64,000 nucleotides of DNA from Brevibacillus_H sp041920465 (GCA_041920465.1 JBHGXW010000062.1:13382-77381); one strand, 5' to 3'; shown: positions 15,819-24,544, counted from the stretch's first letter. Numbers and translations: made by a program. The notes: a model not told the origin generated them from the letters alone.

Positions 15819-18800
15819 GTCTATCGGGTTTTTCCATTAAGCGGCCGGTAACGATTGTCATGCTCGTCTTGGCGTTGCTCATTTTCGGATTCGTGTCATT
15901 GCCCAAGCTGGCGGTAGAACTGTATCCGGAGCTGAATTTGCCGATCGCTGTCGTCGTTACCACGGTGGAAGGAAGCTCCCCGGGCGAGGTAGAGAAACTG
16001 GTGACCAAGCCGATTGAAGAGGCATTGGGAACCGTAGCCAATGTCAAGGAGATCAACTCCAACTCGATTGAAGGAGCATCGCAGGTGATCCTGCAGTTCA
16101 ACTGGGGAACGGACATGGATCAAGCGACGCTTAATATGCGTGACAAAGTGGATGGCGTCCGCGGACGTTTGCCGGATGAAGCGGGTTCCCCGCGGATCTT
16201 GCGTTTGGACCCGAACTCCATGCCGATTTTGACGCTGACCTTAAGTGGTGACAAAGACGTTGTCAAATTAAAAACAACGGCTGAAAATCTGATCAAACCG
16301 CGTTTGGAAAGGATTGAAGGCGTTGCTTCCGTAAGCGTCTCCGGAGGAAAAGACCGGGTGATCGACGTGGTGCTCGATCCGGCTAAAATTGCCGCTTACG
16401 GGATTAGCATCGATCAAATTCAGCAAGCCATGATGTCAACGAATCTGGCTGGCTCTGCCGGGATGGTCCGCAAAGGTGACCAGAAACTGAGCATCCGCGT
16501 CGACGGGGAGTTTGAGAACGTCGAGTCAATCGGCAACACCCAACTTCGCGTTGGTTCCGGCAGCATCGCGCTGAAAGACATTGCCACGATTTCCGACACG
16601 TTTAAAGAAGTAAATCAGAAAGCGTATATTAACGGTGAGCCGAGTGTAGGCTTATCCATCATTAAAGCAACCGGCGGCAACACCATTGAGGTAGCTGACG
16701 CGGTGAAAAAAGAATTGGAACAGATCAAGAAGGAACTGCCGGAAGGGGCAAAATTGTCTCTCATCAGCGACTCTTCGCAATTTATCAAGGATTCCATTTA
16801 CACCGTTGGTGAACACGCCCTGATCGGCGGACTTTTCTCGATCATCGTGCTGCTCCTGTTCCTGAACAGCGTGCGCTCCATGCTGGTTGTAGCCGTGGTG
16901 ATTCCGATCTCGATTGTGGCTACGTTCAGCTTGATGTACTTTACGGGGCAGACAATTAACTTGATCTCGTTATCCGGTTTAACCCTTGGCCTGGGTTCGC
17001 TTGTGGACTTTGCCGTTGTAATCCTGGAAAACATTTACCGTCACCGTCAGGAAGGCAAAAGCATGATGGAGGCGGCCAAGATCGGTTCAAGCGAAGTGGG
17101 AACCGCCGTTATGGCGTCCGCACTTGCGCAGATTTCCGTATTTTTGCCAATCGTGTTTGTGGAGGGATTGGCTTCCGAACTGTTTGGACCGCTGGCGCTT
17201 ACCGTGGTGTATTCCCACATCGCCGCGCTGTTTGCTTCCCTCATGCTGGTGCCGATGCTCAGTTCTCGCTGGTTGAAAAAGGTGCCTGATCACGATAGAT
17301 ACGAAACCCAAGCCTATAAAGGAAAAAATCCGATTGTTTGGTTCAACATCGGCTTTCATAAAGTGGCCAAGGGCTATGGCCGCTTGCTTGGCTGGGCTTT
17401 GAAACACCGCAAAACGGTTTTTGCAGCGACGATCGCCATGTTTGTCGGCGCGATTGCCCTGACACCGCTGGTCGGAGCAGAGTTTATCCCCAAAATGGAT
17501 CAAGGCAAAATAACCGTCTCGATTGAATTGCCGACAGGGACTGTGCTGAAAGAGACAGAGAAAGTCGTTTCGGAAGTAGAAGCCAAACTGAAAAAGGTTC
17601 CCGAAATGGAGCAGCTTTACACCTCCATCGGCAGCAGCGGAGGACCGGCAATTATCGCCTCCAACATTGCCAATCGGGCACAATTGGAGGTTACGCTGGT
17701 GAAAAAAGAGCAGCGCACCCGCTCCACGGAACAAGTGATTGAAGAGCTGCGCAAAGAGCTGGCTTCCATTCCGGGTGCCGATATTACCGTCAAAGAAACA
17801 GACGAGTCCGGCGGTCCAAGCTCCTCTGCGATTGACATCAGTTTGCGCGGTGATGATTTGAGCGTATTGGAAGATATCAGTGAAATTATCGCGGGTGAAG
17901 TGAAGCAGGTAGCAGGAACCCGTAACGTCACAACAACGCTGGAAGAGAAGAACAAGCAGTACCAAATCAAGGTTGACCCGCAAAAAGCCAGCTTGTACGG
18001 CTTGTCGGTCAATCAAATCCTTTCCAGTGTGCGGACAGCGTTTGACGGCTCCACTGTCAGCCGTTTCCGCACGGGAGATGACGAAATCGATGTGCGCCTG
18101 AAAATGCCGGACAGCTTTCGGGAAGATATTTCTTACTTGAACAGCTACCGGATTACCATACCGACCGGAGCACAGGTGGCTCTCTCGTCTGTTGCCGAGA
18201 TTAAGCTGGAAGACGTGCCTGACATGATCAAACGCACCAACCAGGCACGGGAAGTTCGCATCACGGGTGACATTGCCGGAAGAGACCTGCGTTCCATCAC
18301 GGCCGACATTCAAAAGCGTCTTGACAACTTAAACCTGCCGGAAGGATATTTCATTGAGTTCGGCGGACAAAGCAAAGACATGATGGAGTCGTTCGGCAGC
18401 TTGGGATTGGCGATCATCTTGTCCATCGTGCTGGTGTACATGGTAATGGCCAGCCAGTTTGAATCGTTGTTCAGCCCGTTTGTCATCATGTTCTCCATTC
18501 CGCCAACCTTCATCGGGGTTGTCGTGGGACTCTTGTTGACAGGCAAATCGCTTAGCGTACCTGCCTTAATCGGGTACATTTTGCTGGTAGGGATCGTCGT
18601 AAACAACGCCATTGTATTGATTGACTATGTGAACAACTTGCGCCAAAAAGGCGTGGAACGCAACGAAGCGATCTTGAAAGCAGGACCATTGCGTCTGCGT
18701 CCGATCCTGATGACGACGTTAACAACCGTTCTCGCCATTCTGCCGCTTGCCTTTGGCGGCGGTTCGGGTAACGAATCTCAGGCACCGATGGCCGTTGTCG

Positions 18801-18952
18801 TTATTTTTGGATTAAGCTTTTCAACCCTTATCACCTTGGTTCTGATTCCTGTTGTTTATACGTATTTTGACGATCTGGTTAACAAAATGCGCCGCTTTGC
18901 CAGCCGCAAGCGCAAGGCAAACACAACAGGGATGGAAATGGGAGGAGAGTAA
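15815..18952 (+). CDS. RND family efflux permease (SwrC/AcrB-like)
   Basis: A 1045-residue resistance-nodulation-division transporter of the HAE-1 type, with twelve membrane helices and two large extracytoplasmic loops (about residues 35-335 and 560-850). The proton-relay Asp sits in the helix 4 segment GLTLGLGSLVDFAVVILENIYRHR. The N-terminus FSIKRPVTIVMLVL is typical. In Gram-positives (compare SwrC/YerP of B. subtilis) such pumps export surfactants and lipophilic toxins without an outer membrane factor. The gene overlaps its MarR regulator and is followed after 2 nt by an adaptor lipoprotein gene. Confidence 0.93.
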   Translation: MSLSGFSIKRPVTIVMLVLALLIFGFVSLPKLAVELYPELNLPIAVVVTTVEGSSPGEVEKLVTKPIEEALGTVANVKEINSNSIEGASQVILQFNWGTDMDQATLNMRDKVDGVRGRLPDEAGSPRILRLDPNSMPILTLTLSGDKDVVKLKTTAENLIKPRLERIEGVASVSVSGGKDRVIDVVLDPAKIAAYGISIDQIQQAMMSTNLAGSAGMVRKGDQKLSIRVDGEFENVESIGNTQLRVGSGSIALKDIATISDTFKEVNQKAYINGEPSVGLSIIKATGGNTIEVADAVKKELEQIKKELPEGAKLSLISDSSQFIKDSIYTVGEHALIGGLFSIIVLLLFLNSVRSMLVVAVVIPISIVATFSLMYFTGQTINLISLSGLTLGLGSLVDFAVVILENIYRHRQEGKSMMEAAKIGSSEVGTAVMASALAQISVFLPIVFVEGLASELFGPLALTVVYSHIAALFASLMLVPMLSSRWLKKVPDHDRYETQAYKGKNPIVWFNIGFHKVAKGYGRLLGWALKHRKTVFAATIAMFVGAIALTPLVGAEFIPKMDQGKITVSIELPTGTVLKETEKVVSEVEAKLKKVPEMEQLYTSIGSSGGPAIIASNIANRAQLEVTLVKKEQRTRSTEQVIEELRKELASIPGADITVKETDESGGPSSSAIDISLRGDDLSVLEDISEIIAGEVKQVAGTRNVTTTLEEKNKQYQIKVDPQKASLYGLSVNQILSSVRTAFDGSTVSRFRTGDDEIDVRLKMPDSFREDISYLNSYRITIPTGAQVALSSVAEIKLEDVPDMIKRTNQAREVRITGDIAGRDLRSITADIQKRLDNLNLPEGYFIEFGGQSKDMMESFGSLGLAIILSIVLVYMVMASQFESLFSPFVIMFSIPPTFIGVVVGLLLTGKSLSVPALIGYILLVGIVVNNAIVLIDYVNNLRQKGVERNEAILKAGPLRLRPILMTTLTTVLAILPLAFGGGSGNESQAPMAVVVIFGLSFSTLITLVLIPVVYTYFDDLVNKMRRFASRKRKANTTGMEMGGE

Positions 18953-18954
18953 TC

Positions 18955-20196
18955 ATGAAACGAGCAAAGCTAGGAATAGCAGTCGTATTGTCCGCTTTGC
19001 TATTGGCGGCGGGATGTTCACCGACACAAGCGCCAACGGCAGAAGAAAATAAAATCACTCCGGTTCAGGTAGAGGTTGCGGGCAGCGGCTCCGTCGTCAA
19101 TGAATCAGGGATTACCGGCAAGCTTGCCCCGAGTCAGGAAGTAAAAGTTTCTCCCAAGGTCAGCGGCAAGATCAAAACGCTGAATGTTTCCCTGGGGCAG
19201 TTCGTGACGAAAGGCCAAGTACTTTTTACGCTTGATCAAACAGATTTGCTCAATTCCGTCCGACAAGCGGAGGCTGGTTACGCGCTCGCTTTGGCTAACT
19301 TAAGCCAGAGCAAAAACAGTTCAGGCCAAGGACTGGAGCAGGCCAAAAACACGTTGGAACAAACGGAGCAATCCCTAAACGATGCGAAGCGCAATGCGGA
19401 ACGGATGAGCTTATTGTTTCAGCAGGGAGCCATCTCTTCCCAACAGCTGGAACAGGCCAAGCTTGCCTTGGTCAACGCACAAACGGCTTACGCCAACGCG
19501 CAAAAAGCGTATGAAAGTGCAAATCAGCTGACGGGCGTGGACGTCTCGGAAGCATCCGTCAACCAGGCCAAGGTTGCTCTGGACAATGCCCGCGAACAGT
19601 TGGCCAATGCAAGCATCAGCGCGCCGATTTCCGGATATGTCGCTTCCGTCAACGGTGCAGTTGGCGAAATGGCAGCGCCACAGGGCGGTCAAACGGCTGT
19701 GGTGACGATCGTGAAGATCAATCCGTTGAAAGTAAAGGTGAATCTCTCTGAAACAGAGATCGGAAACGTGCAACCAGGCACCAAAGCAATCGTAGACATC
19801 GAAGCGTTGAACAAGACGATCAACGCATCTGTGGCAGCGGTAAGTCCGGTCATGGACCAGCAGCTGAAAGCATATCCGGTGGAGATCACCATTCCGAACC
19901 CGGACAACCAACTGAAGCCGGATATGGTGGTAAGCGTCAAGTTTGCCGATCAGAGAAAAACGGATAAAAAGACCATCGTCATCTCCCGCAAAGCCGTTTT
20001 TGATCAGGAAGGCAAGCAGTATGTCTACAAAGTGCAGGGAGATGCAGCCAAGATGGCAGAAGTCACCACCGGCAAAGAATCAAGCGATCAGATTGAGATT
20101 CTGTCCGGCATTTCGGTTGGTGATCAAATCGTTGTAAGAGGCCAGACCCTTTTAAAAGACGGAGCCAAAGTGAAGATTCAACAAACCGGCAAATAA
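18955..20196 (+). CDS. RND efflux adaptor subunit, lipoprotein (HlyD/MFP family)
   Basis: 413 residues. The signal peptide ends in a lipobox LLLAAGC (Cys21), so it should be anchored to the outer face of the membrane. A barrel-sandwich hybrid begins around residue 55 (LAPSQEVKVSPKVSGKIKTLNVSLGQFVTKGQVLFTLD). A long helical hairpin at about 95-210 is rich in Q, A and N and probably coiled-coil. The second lipoyl half follows (ISAPISGYVASVNGAVGE), then beta-barrel and membrane-proximal domains. It pairs with the RND permease 2 nt upstream. No outer-membrane channel is encoded, as expected for this type of organism. Confidence 0.92.
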   Translation: MKRAKLGIAVVLSALLLAAGCSPTQAPTAEENKITPVQVEVAGSGSVVNESGITGKLAPSQEVKVSPKVSGKIKTLNVSLGQFVTKGQVLFTLDQTDLLNSVRQAEAGYALALANLSQSKNSSGQGLEQAKNTLEQTEQSLNDAKRNAERMSLLFQQGAISSQQLEQAKLALVNAQTAYANAQKAYESANQLTGVDVSEASVNQAKVALDNAREQLANASISAPISGYVASVNGAVGEMAAPQGGQTAVVTIVKINPLKVKVNLSETEIGNVQPGTKAIVDIEALNKTINASVAAVSPVMDQQLKAYPVEITIPNPDNQLKPDMVVSVKFADQRKTDKKTIVISRKAVFDQEGKQYVYKVQGDAAKMAEVTTGKESSDQIEILSGISVGDQIVVRGQTLLKDGAKVKIQQTGK

Positions 20197-20207
20197 ATGT
20201 TAAGGGA

Positions 20208-20237
20208 TTGACAAAGATAGGCTTTGCTGGCTAGTAT
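20208..20237 (+). promoter_or_regulatory. mtnE: mtnE promoter
   Basis: A consensus TTGACA at 20208-20213 and TAGTAT at 20232-20237 are separated by 18 bp. They sit immediately upstream of the S-box leader. Confidence 0.65.
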
Positions 20238-20271
20238 GTCTGTATGTAACAAAAATTTTATAAGTTGAGCT

Positions 20272-20447
20272 TGCTTATCAAGAGAGGCGGAGGGACTGGC
20301 CCGATGAAGCCCGGCAGCGGGTCTTGAGATACCGGATTACCTGTATTTCGAGACGCTGTGCCAATTCCTGCAGGAACACTTCCTGGGAGATAAGGCTGTG
20401 AACCAACAGACACGCACCCCCTTCTCCGAAAGAAGGGGGTTTTTCAC
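20272..20447 (+). ncRNA. SAM-I (S-box) riboswitch with terminator
   Basis: The conserved 5' side reads CTTATCAAGAGAGGCGGAGG, then GACTGGCCCGATGAAGCCCGG. The closing P1 stem pairs GCTTATC (20273) with GATAAGGC (20398). An expression-platform terminator follows: ACCCCCTTCT-CCGA-AGAAGGGGGT plus a T run (20416-20447). By family knowledge, SAM binding favours termination, so the downstream aminotransferase is made when SAM or methionine is scarce. Confidence 0.93.
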
Positions 20448-20467
20448 AATAGAAAGGAAAGAAGAGC

Positions 20468-21649
20468 ATGCGTATTCAACCAGCCCGCATTATGGAGCAA
20501 TTGCCTACCCAGTTTTTTTCCACACTCGTAGCCAAGGTAAACCAACATATCGCCAAAGGCTATGACATCATCAACCTCGGACAGGGCAATCCCGATTTGC
20601 CGACACCGCCGCATATTGTGGAAGAACTGCAATTGCAAGCGGCCAATCCACTGCATCACAAATATCCGCCGTTTCAGGGGAGAAAAGAACTGAAAGAAGC
20701 GATTGCCCACTGGTATAAGCAAGAATTTGATGTTGATCTCGATCCGGAAGAAGAGGTGGCCATTCTGTTCGGCAGCAAAACAGGGCTGGTAGAAATTTGC
20801 CAGGTTTTGTTAAATCCGGGGGATGTGGCGCTGGTTCCCGATCCGGGCTATCCCGATTACTGGTCAGGTGTGGCGATTGCGCAAGGCCGTATGGTGATGA
20901 TGCCGCTCAAGGCAGAAAACTCCTTCCTGCCGGACTATACCAAACTCTCTAATGAAGATTTGGCCAAAGCGAAGCTGATGTTCCTCAATTATCCGAACAA
21001 TCCGACAGCGGTGAATGCGCCGATTGAGTTCTTTGAAGAGACGATTTCCTTTGCCCGCAAACATGAGATCGTCGTTTGCCATGATTTTGCCTACGGCGCG
21101 ATCAGCTTTGACGGGAAAAAACCGGTCAGCTTCCTGCAAGCACCGGGTGCCAAGGAAGTGGGAGTAGAATTCTACACCTTGTCCAAGACATATAATATGG
21201 CCGGCTGGCGAGTTGGCGCCATGGTTGGCAACAAGGAACTGGTTCGCTTGATCAACTTGATTCAGGACCACTATTTCGTCAGTCTGTTTGGCGCCGTACA
21301 GATGGCGGCGGTCCGGGCGCTTACCGATTCTCAGCAATGTGTCAGCGAACTGGTTTCCGTCTACGAAAACAGACGAAACGCGCTGTTTACAGGCCTTGCC
21401 GAAATTGGCTGGAAGGCCGCGCCGCCACAAGGCTCTTTCTTCTCTTGGCTGTCTGTGCCAAACGGAATGGGGTCGATTGAGTTTGCCGATCTTTTGCTGG
21501 AGCAGGCGCATGTCGTGGTCGCGCCCGGCGTCGGTTTTGGGCCTACCGGTGAAGGCTACGTGCGGGTTGCCCTGCTTACCTCGGAGGAGCGCTTGCGGGA
21601 AGCAGTTCAGCGCATTGCCAAACTTGATTTATTTGCAGCTCATAAATAA
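20468..21649 (+). CDS. mtnE: Methionine-salvage aminotransferase MtnE
   Basis: A 393-residue fold-type I PLP aminotransferase. PLP-site features are visible: NLGQGNPD near residue 37, LNYPNNPTA, and the Schiff-base Lys in LSKTYNMAGWRVG. It is very similar in plan to B. subtilis MtnE (YkrV), which makes methionine from 2-keto-4-methylthiobutyrate. The S-box leader directly upstream supports that role over a general aspartate aminotransferase. The ATG at 20468 follows AGAAAGGAAAGAAG. A terminator follows the stop. Confidence 0.87.
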   Translation: MRIQPARIMEQLPTQFFSTLVAKVNQHIAKGYDIINLGQGNPDLPTPPHIVEELQLQAANPLHHKYPPFQGRKELKEAIAHWYKQEFDVDLDPEEEVAILFGSKTGLVEICQVLLNPGDVALVPDPGYPDYWSGVAIAQGRMVMMPLKAENSFLPDYTKLSNEDLAKAKLMFLNYPNNPTAVNAPIEFFEETISFARKHEIVVCHDFAYGAISFDGKKPVSFLQAPGAKEVGVEFYTLSKTYNMAGWRVGAMVGNKELVRLINLIQDHYFVSLFGAVQMAAVRALTDSQQCVSELVSVYENRRNALFTGLAEIGWKAAPPQGSFFSWLSVPNGMGSIEFADLLLEQAHVVVAPGVGFGPTGEGYVRVALLTSEERLREAVQRIAKLDLFAAHK

Positions 21650-21664
21650 AAAATCAGTTCATCC

Positions 21665-21699
21665 AATCTCTTATCTTGCCTAGGTAAGAGATTTTTTTT
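21665..21699 (+). terminator. Terminator of mtnE
   Basis: Stem AATCTCTTA with TAAGAGATT and a run of eight or more T. It lies just before repeat element R1. Confidence 0.85.
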
Positions 21700-21714
21700 A
21701 ATATATAAGATTAA

Positions 21715-21855
21715 GAAAGTTTAATCACTTTAAATTATGAAAGTGGTTAAACTTTCATCCATCGGCTATAAAAGGAAAGAGCTTCGTCCCATTGCGTGTT
21801 CCTTGTGAAGGCATGGCAAAGTGAAGAGAGTGAAGGAAGGAATCAGAGTCGGTGC
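21715..21855 (+). repeat. Intergenic structured repeat, copy R1 (3'-truncated)
   Basis: It begins with a 17-bp hairpin: GAAAGTTTAATCACTTT (21715-21731) pairs with AAAGTGGTTAAACTTTC (21740-21756) with one G-U. It continues nearly identically to copies R4 and R5 through CTTCGTCCC (21782-21790) and GAGTCG (21846-21851), then stops where the Nudix gene begins. The right-hand half (CGACTC, GGGACGAAG) is missing, so the gene start appears fused to a broken copy. Confidence 0.85.
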
Positions 21856-21864
21856 GAAGGGGAG

Positions 21865-22335
21865 ATGGTTTTGACAAAAAGAATTTGCAGAGTCTCAGGA
21901 GTAGCGTTCCATAATGAGCGTGTTCTATTGCATAAGTCGGAAGAAGATGATTTTTGGGTACTTCCGGGCGGCGGATGCATGGAACATGAAACTACCATTC
22001 AGGCGGCAAGAAGAGAATTCAGAGAAGAAATTGGCGCTGAAATAGAGATACATAAACTGTTGTGGGTTGTTGAAAACTTATTTGAATACAAGGATGAGAA
22101 GCACCACAGCATTGAGTTTTATTATCTCATCAGTTTCCCGCAGACCGATATCTATCAGACAGATGTTTTTCATGGTTATGAGGAAGAACTGGATCTAAAG
22201 CTAACATTTAAATGGCATAAAATCGATGAAATAGATCATTTATCGATTTATCCAACATGTTTGAAGAAACTGATCAAATCAAGATCTGACGGAATTCAGC
22301 ATGTCATTCATAAGGCTTATGAAACAGTCGAATAA
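21865..22335 (+). CDS. Nudix hydrolase
   Basis: About 156 residues. The Nudix box is complete: GGGCMEHETTIQAARREFREEIGAE fits Gx5Ex7REUxEExGU, so it should cleave a nucleoside diphosphate linked to another group in a metal-dependent way. The substrate is unknown. ATG at 21865 lies too close to the GAAGGGGAG ribosome site; TTG at 21871, two codons on, has better spacing and may be the real start. The open frame extends upstream into repeat R1 but that part is not credible coding. Base use is AT-rich compared with neighbours, so acquisition by transfer is possible. A Fur-like box overlaps its stop. Confidence 0.85.
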   Translation: MVLTKRICRVSGVAFHNERVLLHKSEEDDFWVLPGGGCMEHETTIQAARREFREEIGAEIEIHKLLWVVENLFEYKDEKHHSIEFYYLISFPQTDIYQTDVFHGYEEELDLKLTFKWHKIDEIDHLSIYPTCLKKLIKSRSDGIQHVIHKAYETVE

Positions 22336-22408
22336 AAATGATTCTCATTCTTGACGATTCAAGCAATTCATTATACGATAATAGAGACGAGAATGAGAAT
22401 TGCTATCA
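22333..22408. promoter_or_regulatory. Promoter flanked by two Fur-like boxes
   Basis: TTGACG (22351-22356) and TACGAT (22374-22379) with 17-bp spacing form a good sigma-A promoter. The 15-mers 22333-22347 and 22394-22408 each match 11 of 14 positions of the Bacillus Fur 7-1-7 box (TGATAATNATTATCA) by my count, one on each strand. The perfect inverted pair ATTCTCATTC/GAATGAGAAT lies within them. Iron-dependent repression of the next gene is inferred. Confidence 0.5.
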
Positions 22409-22446
22409 ATGGTTATTGCTATCAACTGTTATACTATCAATCGTTA
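22400..22446 (+). repeat. Triple tandem repeat in a gene leader
   Basis: Three head-to-tail units are present: TTGCTATCAATGGTTA, TTGCTATCAACTGTTA and TACTATCAATCGTTA (16, 16 and 15 bp). They overlap the second Fur-like box and precede the gene at 22497, so they may be an array of regulator half-sites. Confidence 0.7.
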
Positions 22447-22496
22447 ATGCTATGCGGCATGCTCTCTGCAGCGTTCGACATCAGGAGGTTCAGATT

Positions 22497-22967
22497 ATGC
22501 GCTATCAAATAAATGGCTACACAGACATGCATACCATTGTCACGAACGAAAGAAAGATCGGCGGTACCGTTGAGATCGGCTTTCTTCGCTTGCGCAGCGG
22601 TGAAGAATTTGAACATGCGGTGGTTACTCGCCTGGAGATGTCTAACGGACAGCTTTGCTCGATCGGATTCGTTACGGAAGAAGGAAGACGCCTGATCGTC
22701 CATATTCAGGATATCAGCATGATCGCGGATGCCAAGCATGTAAATGTGCGTGATCTATGCAATGAACGGATGCGCGAACAAAAAATGCAGGAGCGTATAA
22801 AATATTTGAAGCGTCTATGTGACTTGAACGCCGGCAGCTGCACACTTCCGTTTCGGGAAGAAGTTATGCTCTTGATCGAAGACATCGGACTTGAAACGGC
22901 CAAACAGTATGTTGACTTGTCGTTCCTGCAGTCCGTCGAGTTGTCAAAAGTGATTCGAATCGCCTGA
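22497..22967 (+). CDS. Hypothetical protein (156 aa) behind Fur-like sites
   Basis: I do not recognise this protein. The N-terminal half is strand-rich with a GTVEIGFLRLRSGEEFEHAVV segment. The C-terminal half is helical (from about residue 95, MREQKMQERIKYLKRLCDL). There is no signal peptide or membrane helix. The open frame starts earlier, but ATG at 22497-22499 has AGGAGG 8-9 nt upstream and is the clear start. It is convergent with the encapsulin gene and shares its terminator. Its promoter carries Fur-like boxes and tandem repeats, so a link to iron is possible but unproven. Confidence 0.7.
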   Translation: MRYQINGYTDMHTIVTNERKIGGTVEIGFLRLRSGEEFEHAVVTRLEMSNGQLCSIGFVTEEGRRLIVHIQDISMIADAKHVNVRDLCNERMREQKMQERIKYLKRLCDLNAGSCTLPFREEVMLLIEDIGLETAKQYVDLSFLQSVELSKVIRIA

Positions 22968-22995
22968 TAGCTTGAACAAGCCAGATGAAACTCAC

Positions 22996-23033
22996 AAGCG
23001 GTTTAGCCGAAGGTTCGGTTAAACCGCTTTTTT
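22996..23033. terminator. Bidirectional terminator
   Basis: Stem AAGCGGTTTAGCCGAA with TTCGGTTAAACCGCTT and a T6 run. It lies between the convergent 156-aa gene and the encapsulin gene. Confidence 0.9.
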
Positions 23034-23035
23034 GC

Positions 23036-23881
23036 TTACTCTTCTTCTTCAATCGTACAGATGGCACTAGGCCGTTTGATTCTCAGCACAACGCATTCAT
23101 AAACGCGGAATATATAGTTCATTTGTTCCTCTTCCAGGAAGGCGGTATCGATATCCTCGGCAATTGCCAAGTCGAAATTATGGCGGCCAGTGGCTACGAT
23201 CACACCACGGTTCCCCCTGATGACCGGCGATTGATAAACTCCATCGGTTACGAGGCTTTTGACATGTTCAATCTCCAAAACGTTGGTTCCTTGATGGACG
23301 CGGTGCAGGAGCGAGTAGAGCTCTGGCGAGACGACCATCGCATACGGGCCGCTGTGTCCCATTTTCAAGAGCTTGTTGCGGGCTTCGTTCACATCGGCAA
23401 ATGCTCTGCCTGATTCCATCCAATCACTTTTGATCAACGTCAATCTTCCTTTGACATTCATCAATCCGGGCAGATCAAATTCCGTGGAACCGTTAAAAAT
23501 CAAATCATCCTCCATTAATGCGCATCCCTTCGCGGCATTGGCGGCTGCACTTATATCCAGAGGAAGCTGCAAGGTACGGGCTTGGGCAACGTCCCGCCAG
23601 TAGAGCATGAAATCCTTATAAAGAATTGGAATGGTGAGGCTTACCCGTTTGCTCGGCTGGGTTAATTCCAATGATTCTCCACGCAAGCTGAGATTGGCAA
23701 ATCTCGATTCATCATAAATATCATTGGTAATGGTTTGAATTCCTTCCCCGAGCGGGCCGTATATGTCGATAAAACGTCGTCCAACCAATTGGCGCTTAGC
23801 CATATCAACAACGGTTTGATCCAGTTGGCGCCATTCTTCCTGAGATAAGGGTGAATCCGGATATGTCTGAAACTTGTCCAA
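23036..23881 (-). CDS. Encapsulin shell protein (family 1, linocin-type)
   Basis: 281 residues. The HK97-fold encapsulin pattern is recognisable: LSQEEWRQLDQTVVDMAKRQLVGRRFIDIYGPLG near the N-terminus, then LYWRDVAQARTLQLPLDISAAANAAKGCALMEDDLIFNG, and an axial-domain region SGPYAMVVSPELYSLLHRVH. These proteins self-assemble into icosahedral protein compartments that hold cargo by a C-terminal peptide. The length is typical. TTG at 23879-23881 is preceded by GGAGG with 7 nt spacing. It follows the IMEF-type cargo gene by 22 nt in one operon, which indicates an iron-storage compartment. Confidence 0.92.
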   Translation of the reverse strand: MDKFQTYPDSPLSQEEWRQLDQTVVDMAKRQLVGRRFIDIYGPLGEGIQTITNDIYDESRFANLSLRGESLELTQPSKRVSLTIPILYKDFMLYWRDVAQARTLQLPLDISAAANAAKGCALMEDDLIFNGSTEFDLPGLMNVKGRLTLIKSDWMESGRAFADVNEARNKLLKMGHSGPYAMVVSPELYSLLHRVHQGTNVLEIEHVKSLVTDGVYQSPVIRGNRGVIVATGRHNFDLAIAEDIDTAFLEEEQMNYIFRVYECVVLRIKRPSAICTIEEEE

Positions 23882-23903
23882 ATAAATCCCTCCTATGAGT
23901 CAT

Positions 23904-24473
23904 TCATGAACCAGATGTACGCAAACTTCCCACCGTCAATCCTTTTTTCAGCAGTACAATAGGAGCAGCGGCAGATGCCTTCAGGTGGTCAACGGAAAGC
24001 ACGGCATGCCCCTCGTCGTGGTCTACCACCGAAATCGTTTTTGTGTCCGAAATTTGCTCTGTCATCTGCAGCATATAATCTTTTGCTTTCAAATAATCGG
24101 CATGGGTCATTTCCCGCAGTTGATTCAATAGCGAACGGGTCTGTTCATCTTGAAAATGATAGAGGGCCAACTCCAGATGCTCCCGAAAATTATGTAAGCC
24201 AAACCGCTCCAGATTGATATCGGACAAAAGGCGAGACAGTTCCCTGTCGCTTAAACCCTCAGCCTGTCCTTCTTGTGATATTCCCACCAGCGCCGGGATC
24301 AGGACATTTAAACGGTCGACACGTTGCTCCTCTTCTTCGAAAATATGATGATAATACAACCTGGTGTGTTCATCCTGGGCGTTATCATTGAGAGGCTGAA
24401 TCAGGTTCATAAAGGTGTGGGCTGCTTCACGGGTCCTCTCAAATATTTGCTGAAGTTCCGTCATTTCCAGCAT
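23904..24473 (-). CDS. IMEF-type iron-mineralising encapsulin cargo protein
   Basis: A 189-residue ferritin-like helical protein. Helices carry metal-ligand type residues (YYHHIFEEEEQRVDRL around 41-56; NFREHLELALYHF around 97-109). After a linker, the C-terminus has KKGLTVGSLRTSGS, which contains the encapsulin cargo-loading motif LTVGSL. This organisation matches the Iron-Mineralizing Encapsulin-associated Firmicute cargo, which oxidises Fe(II) and stores iron inside the shell. The ATG has AGGAGGTGA 7 nt upstream. Position directly before the encapsulin gene supports the call. Confidence 0.9.
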   Translation of the reverse strand: MLEMTELQQIFERTREAAHTFMNLIQPLNDNAQDEHTRLYYHHIFEEEEQRVDRLNVLIPALVGISQEGQAEGLSDRELSRLLSDINLERFGLHNFREHLELALYHFQDEQTRSLLNQLREMTHADYLKAKDYMLQMTEQISDTKTISVVDHDEGHAVLSVDHLKASAAAPIVLLKKGLTVGSLRTSGS

Positions 24474-24544
24474 GAACCGTCACCTCCTGTTTCACAAAGT
24501 TAGTTATAGCTTGTACGGTTTCTGTCATCACTAATCACCAGAAA

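Noticed and set aside
17087..18313. 408-codon open frame opposite the RND permease
   Set aside because: It is a shadow of the long RND coding sequence, with no start context or recognisable domain.
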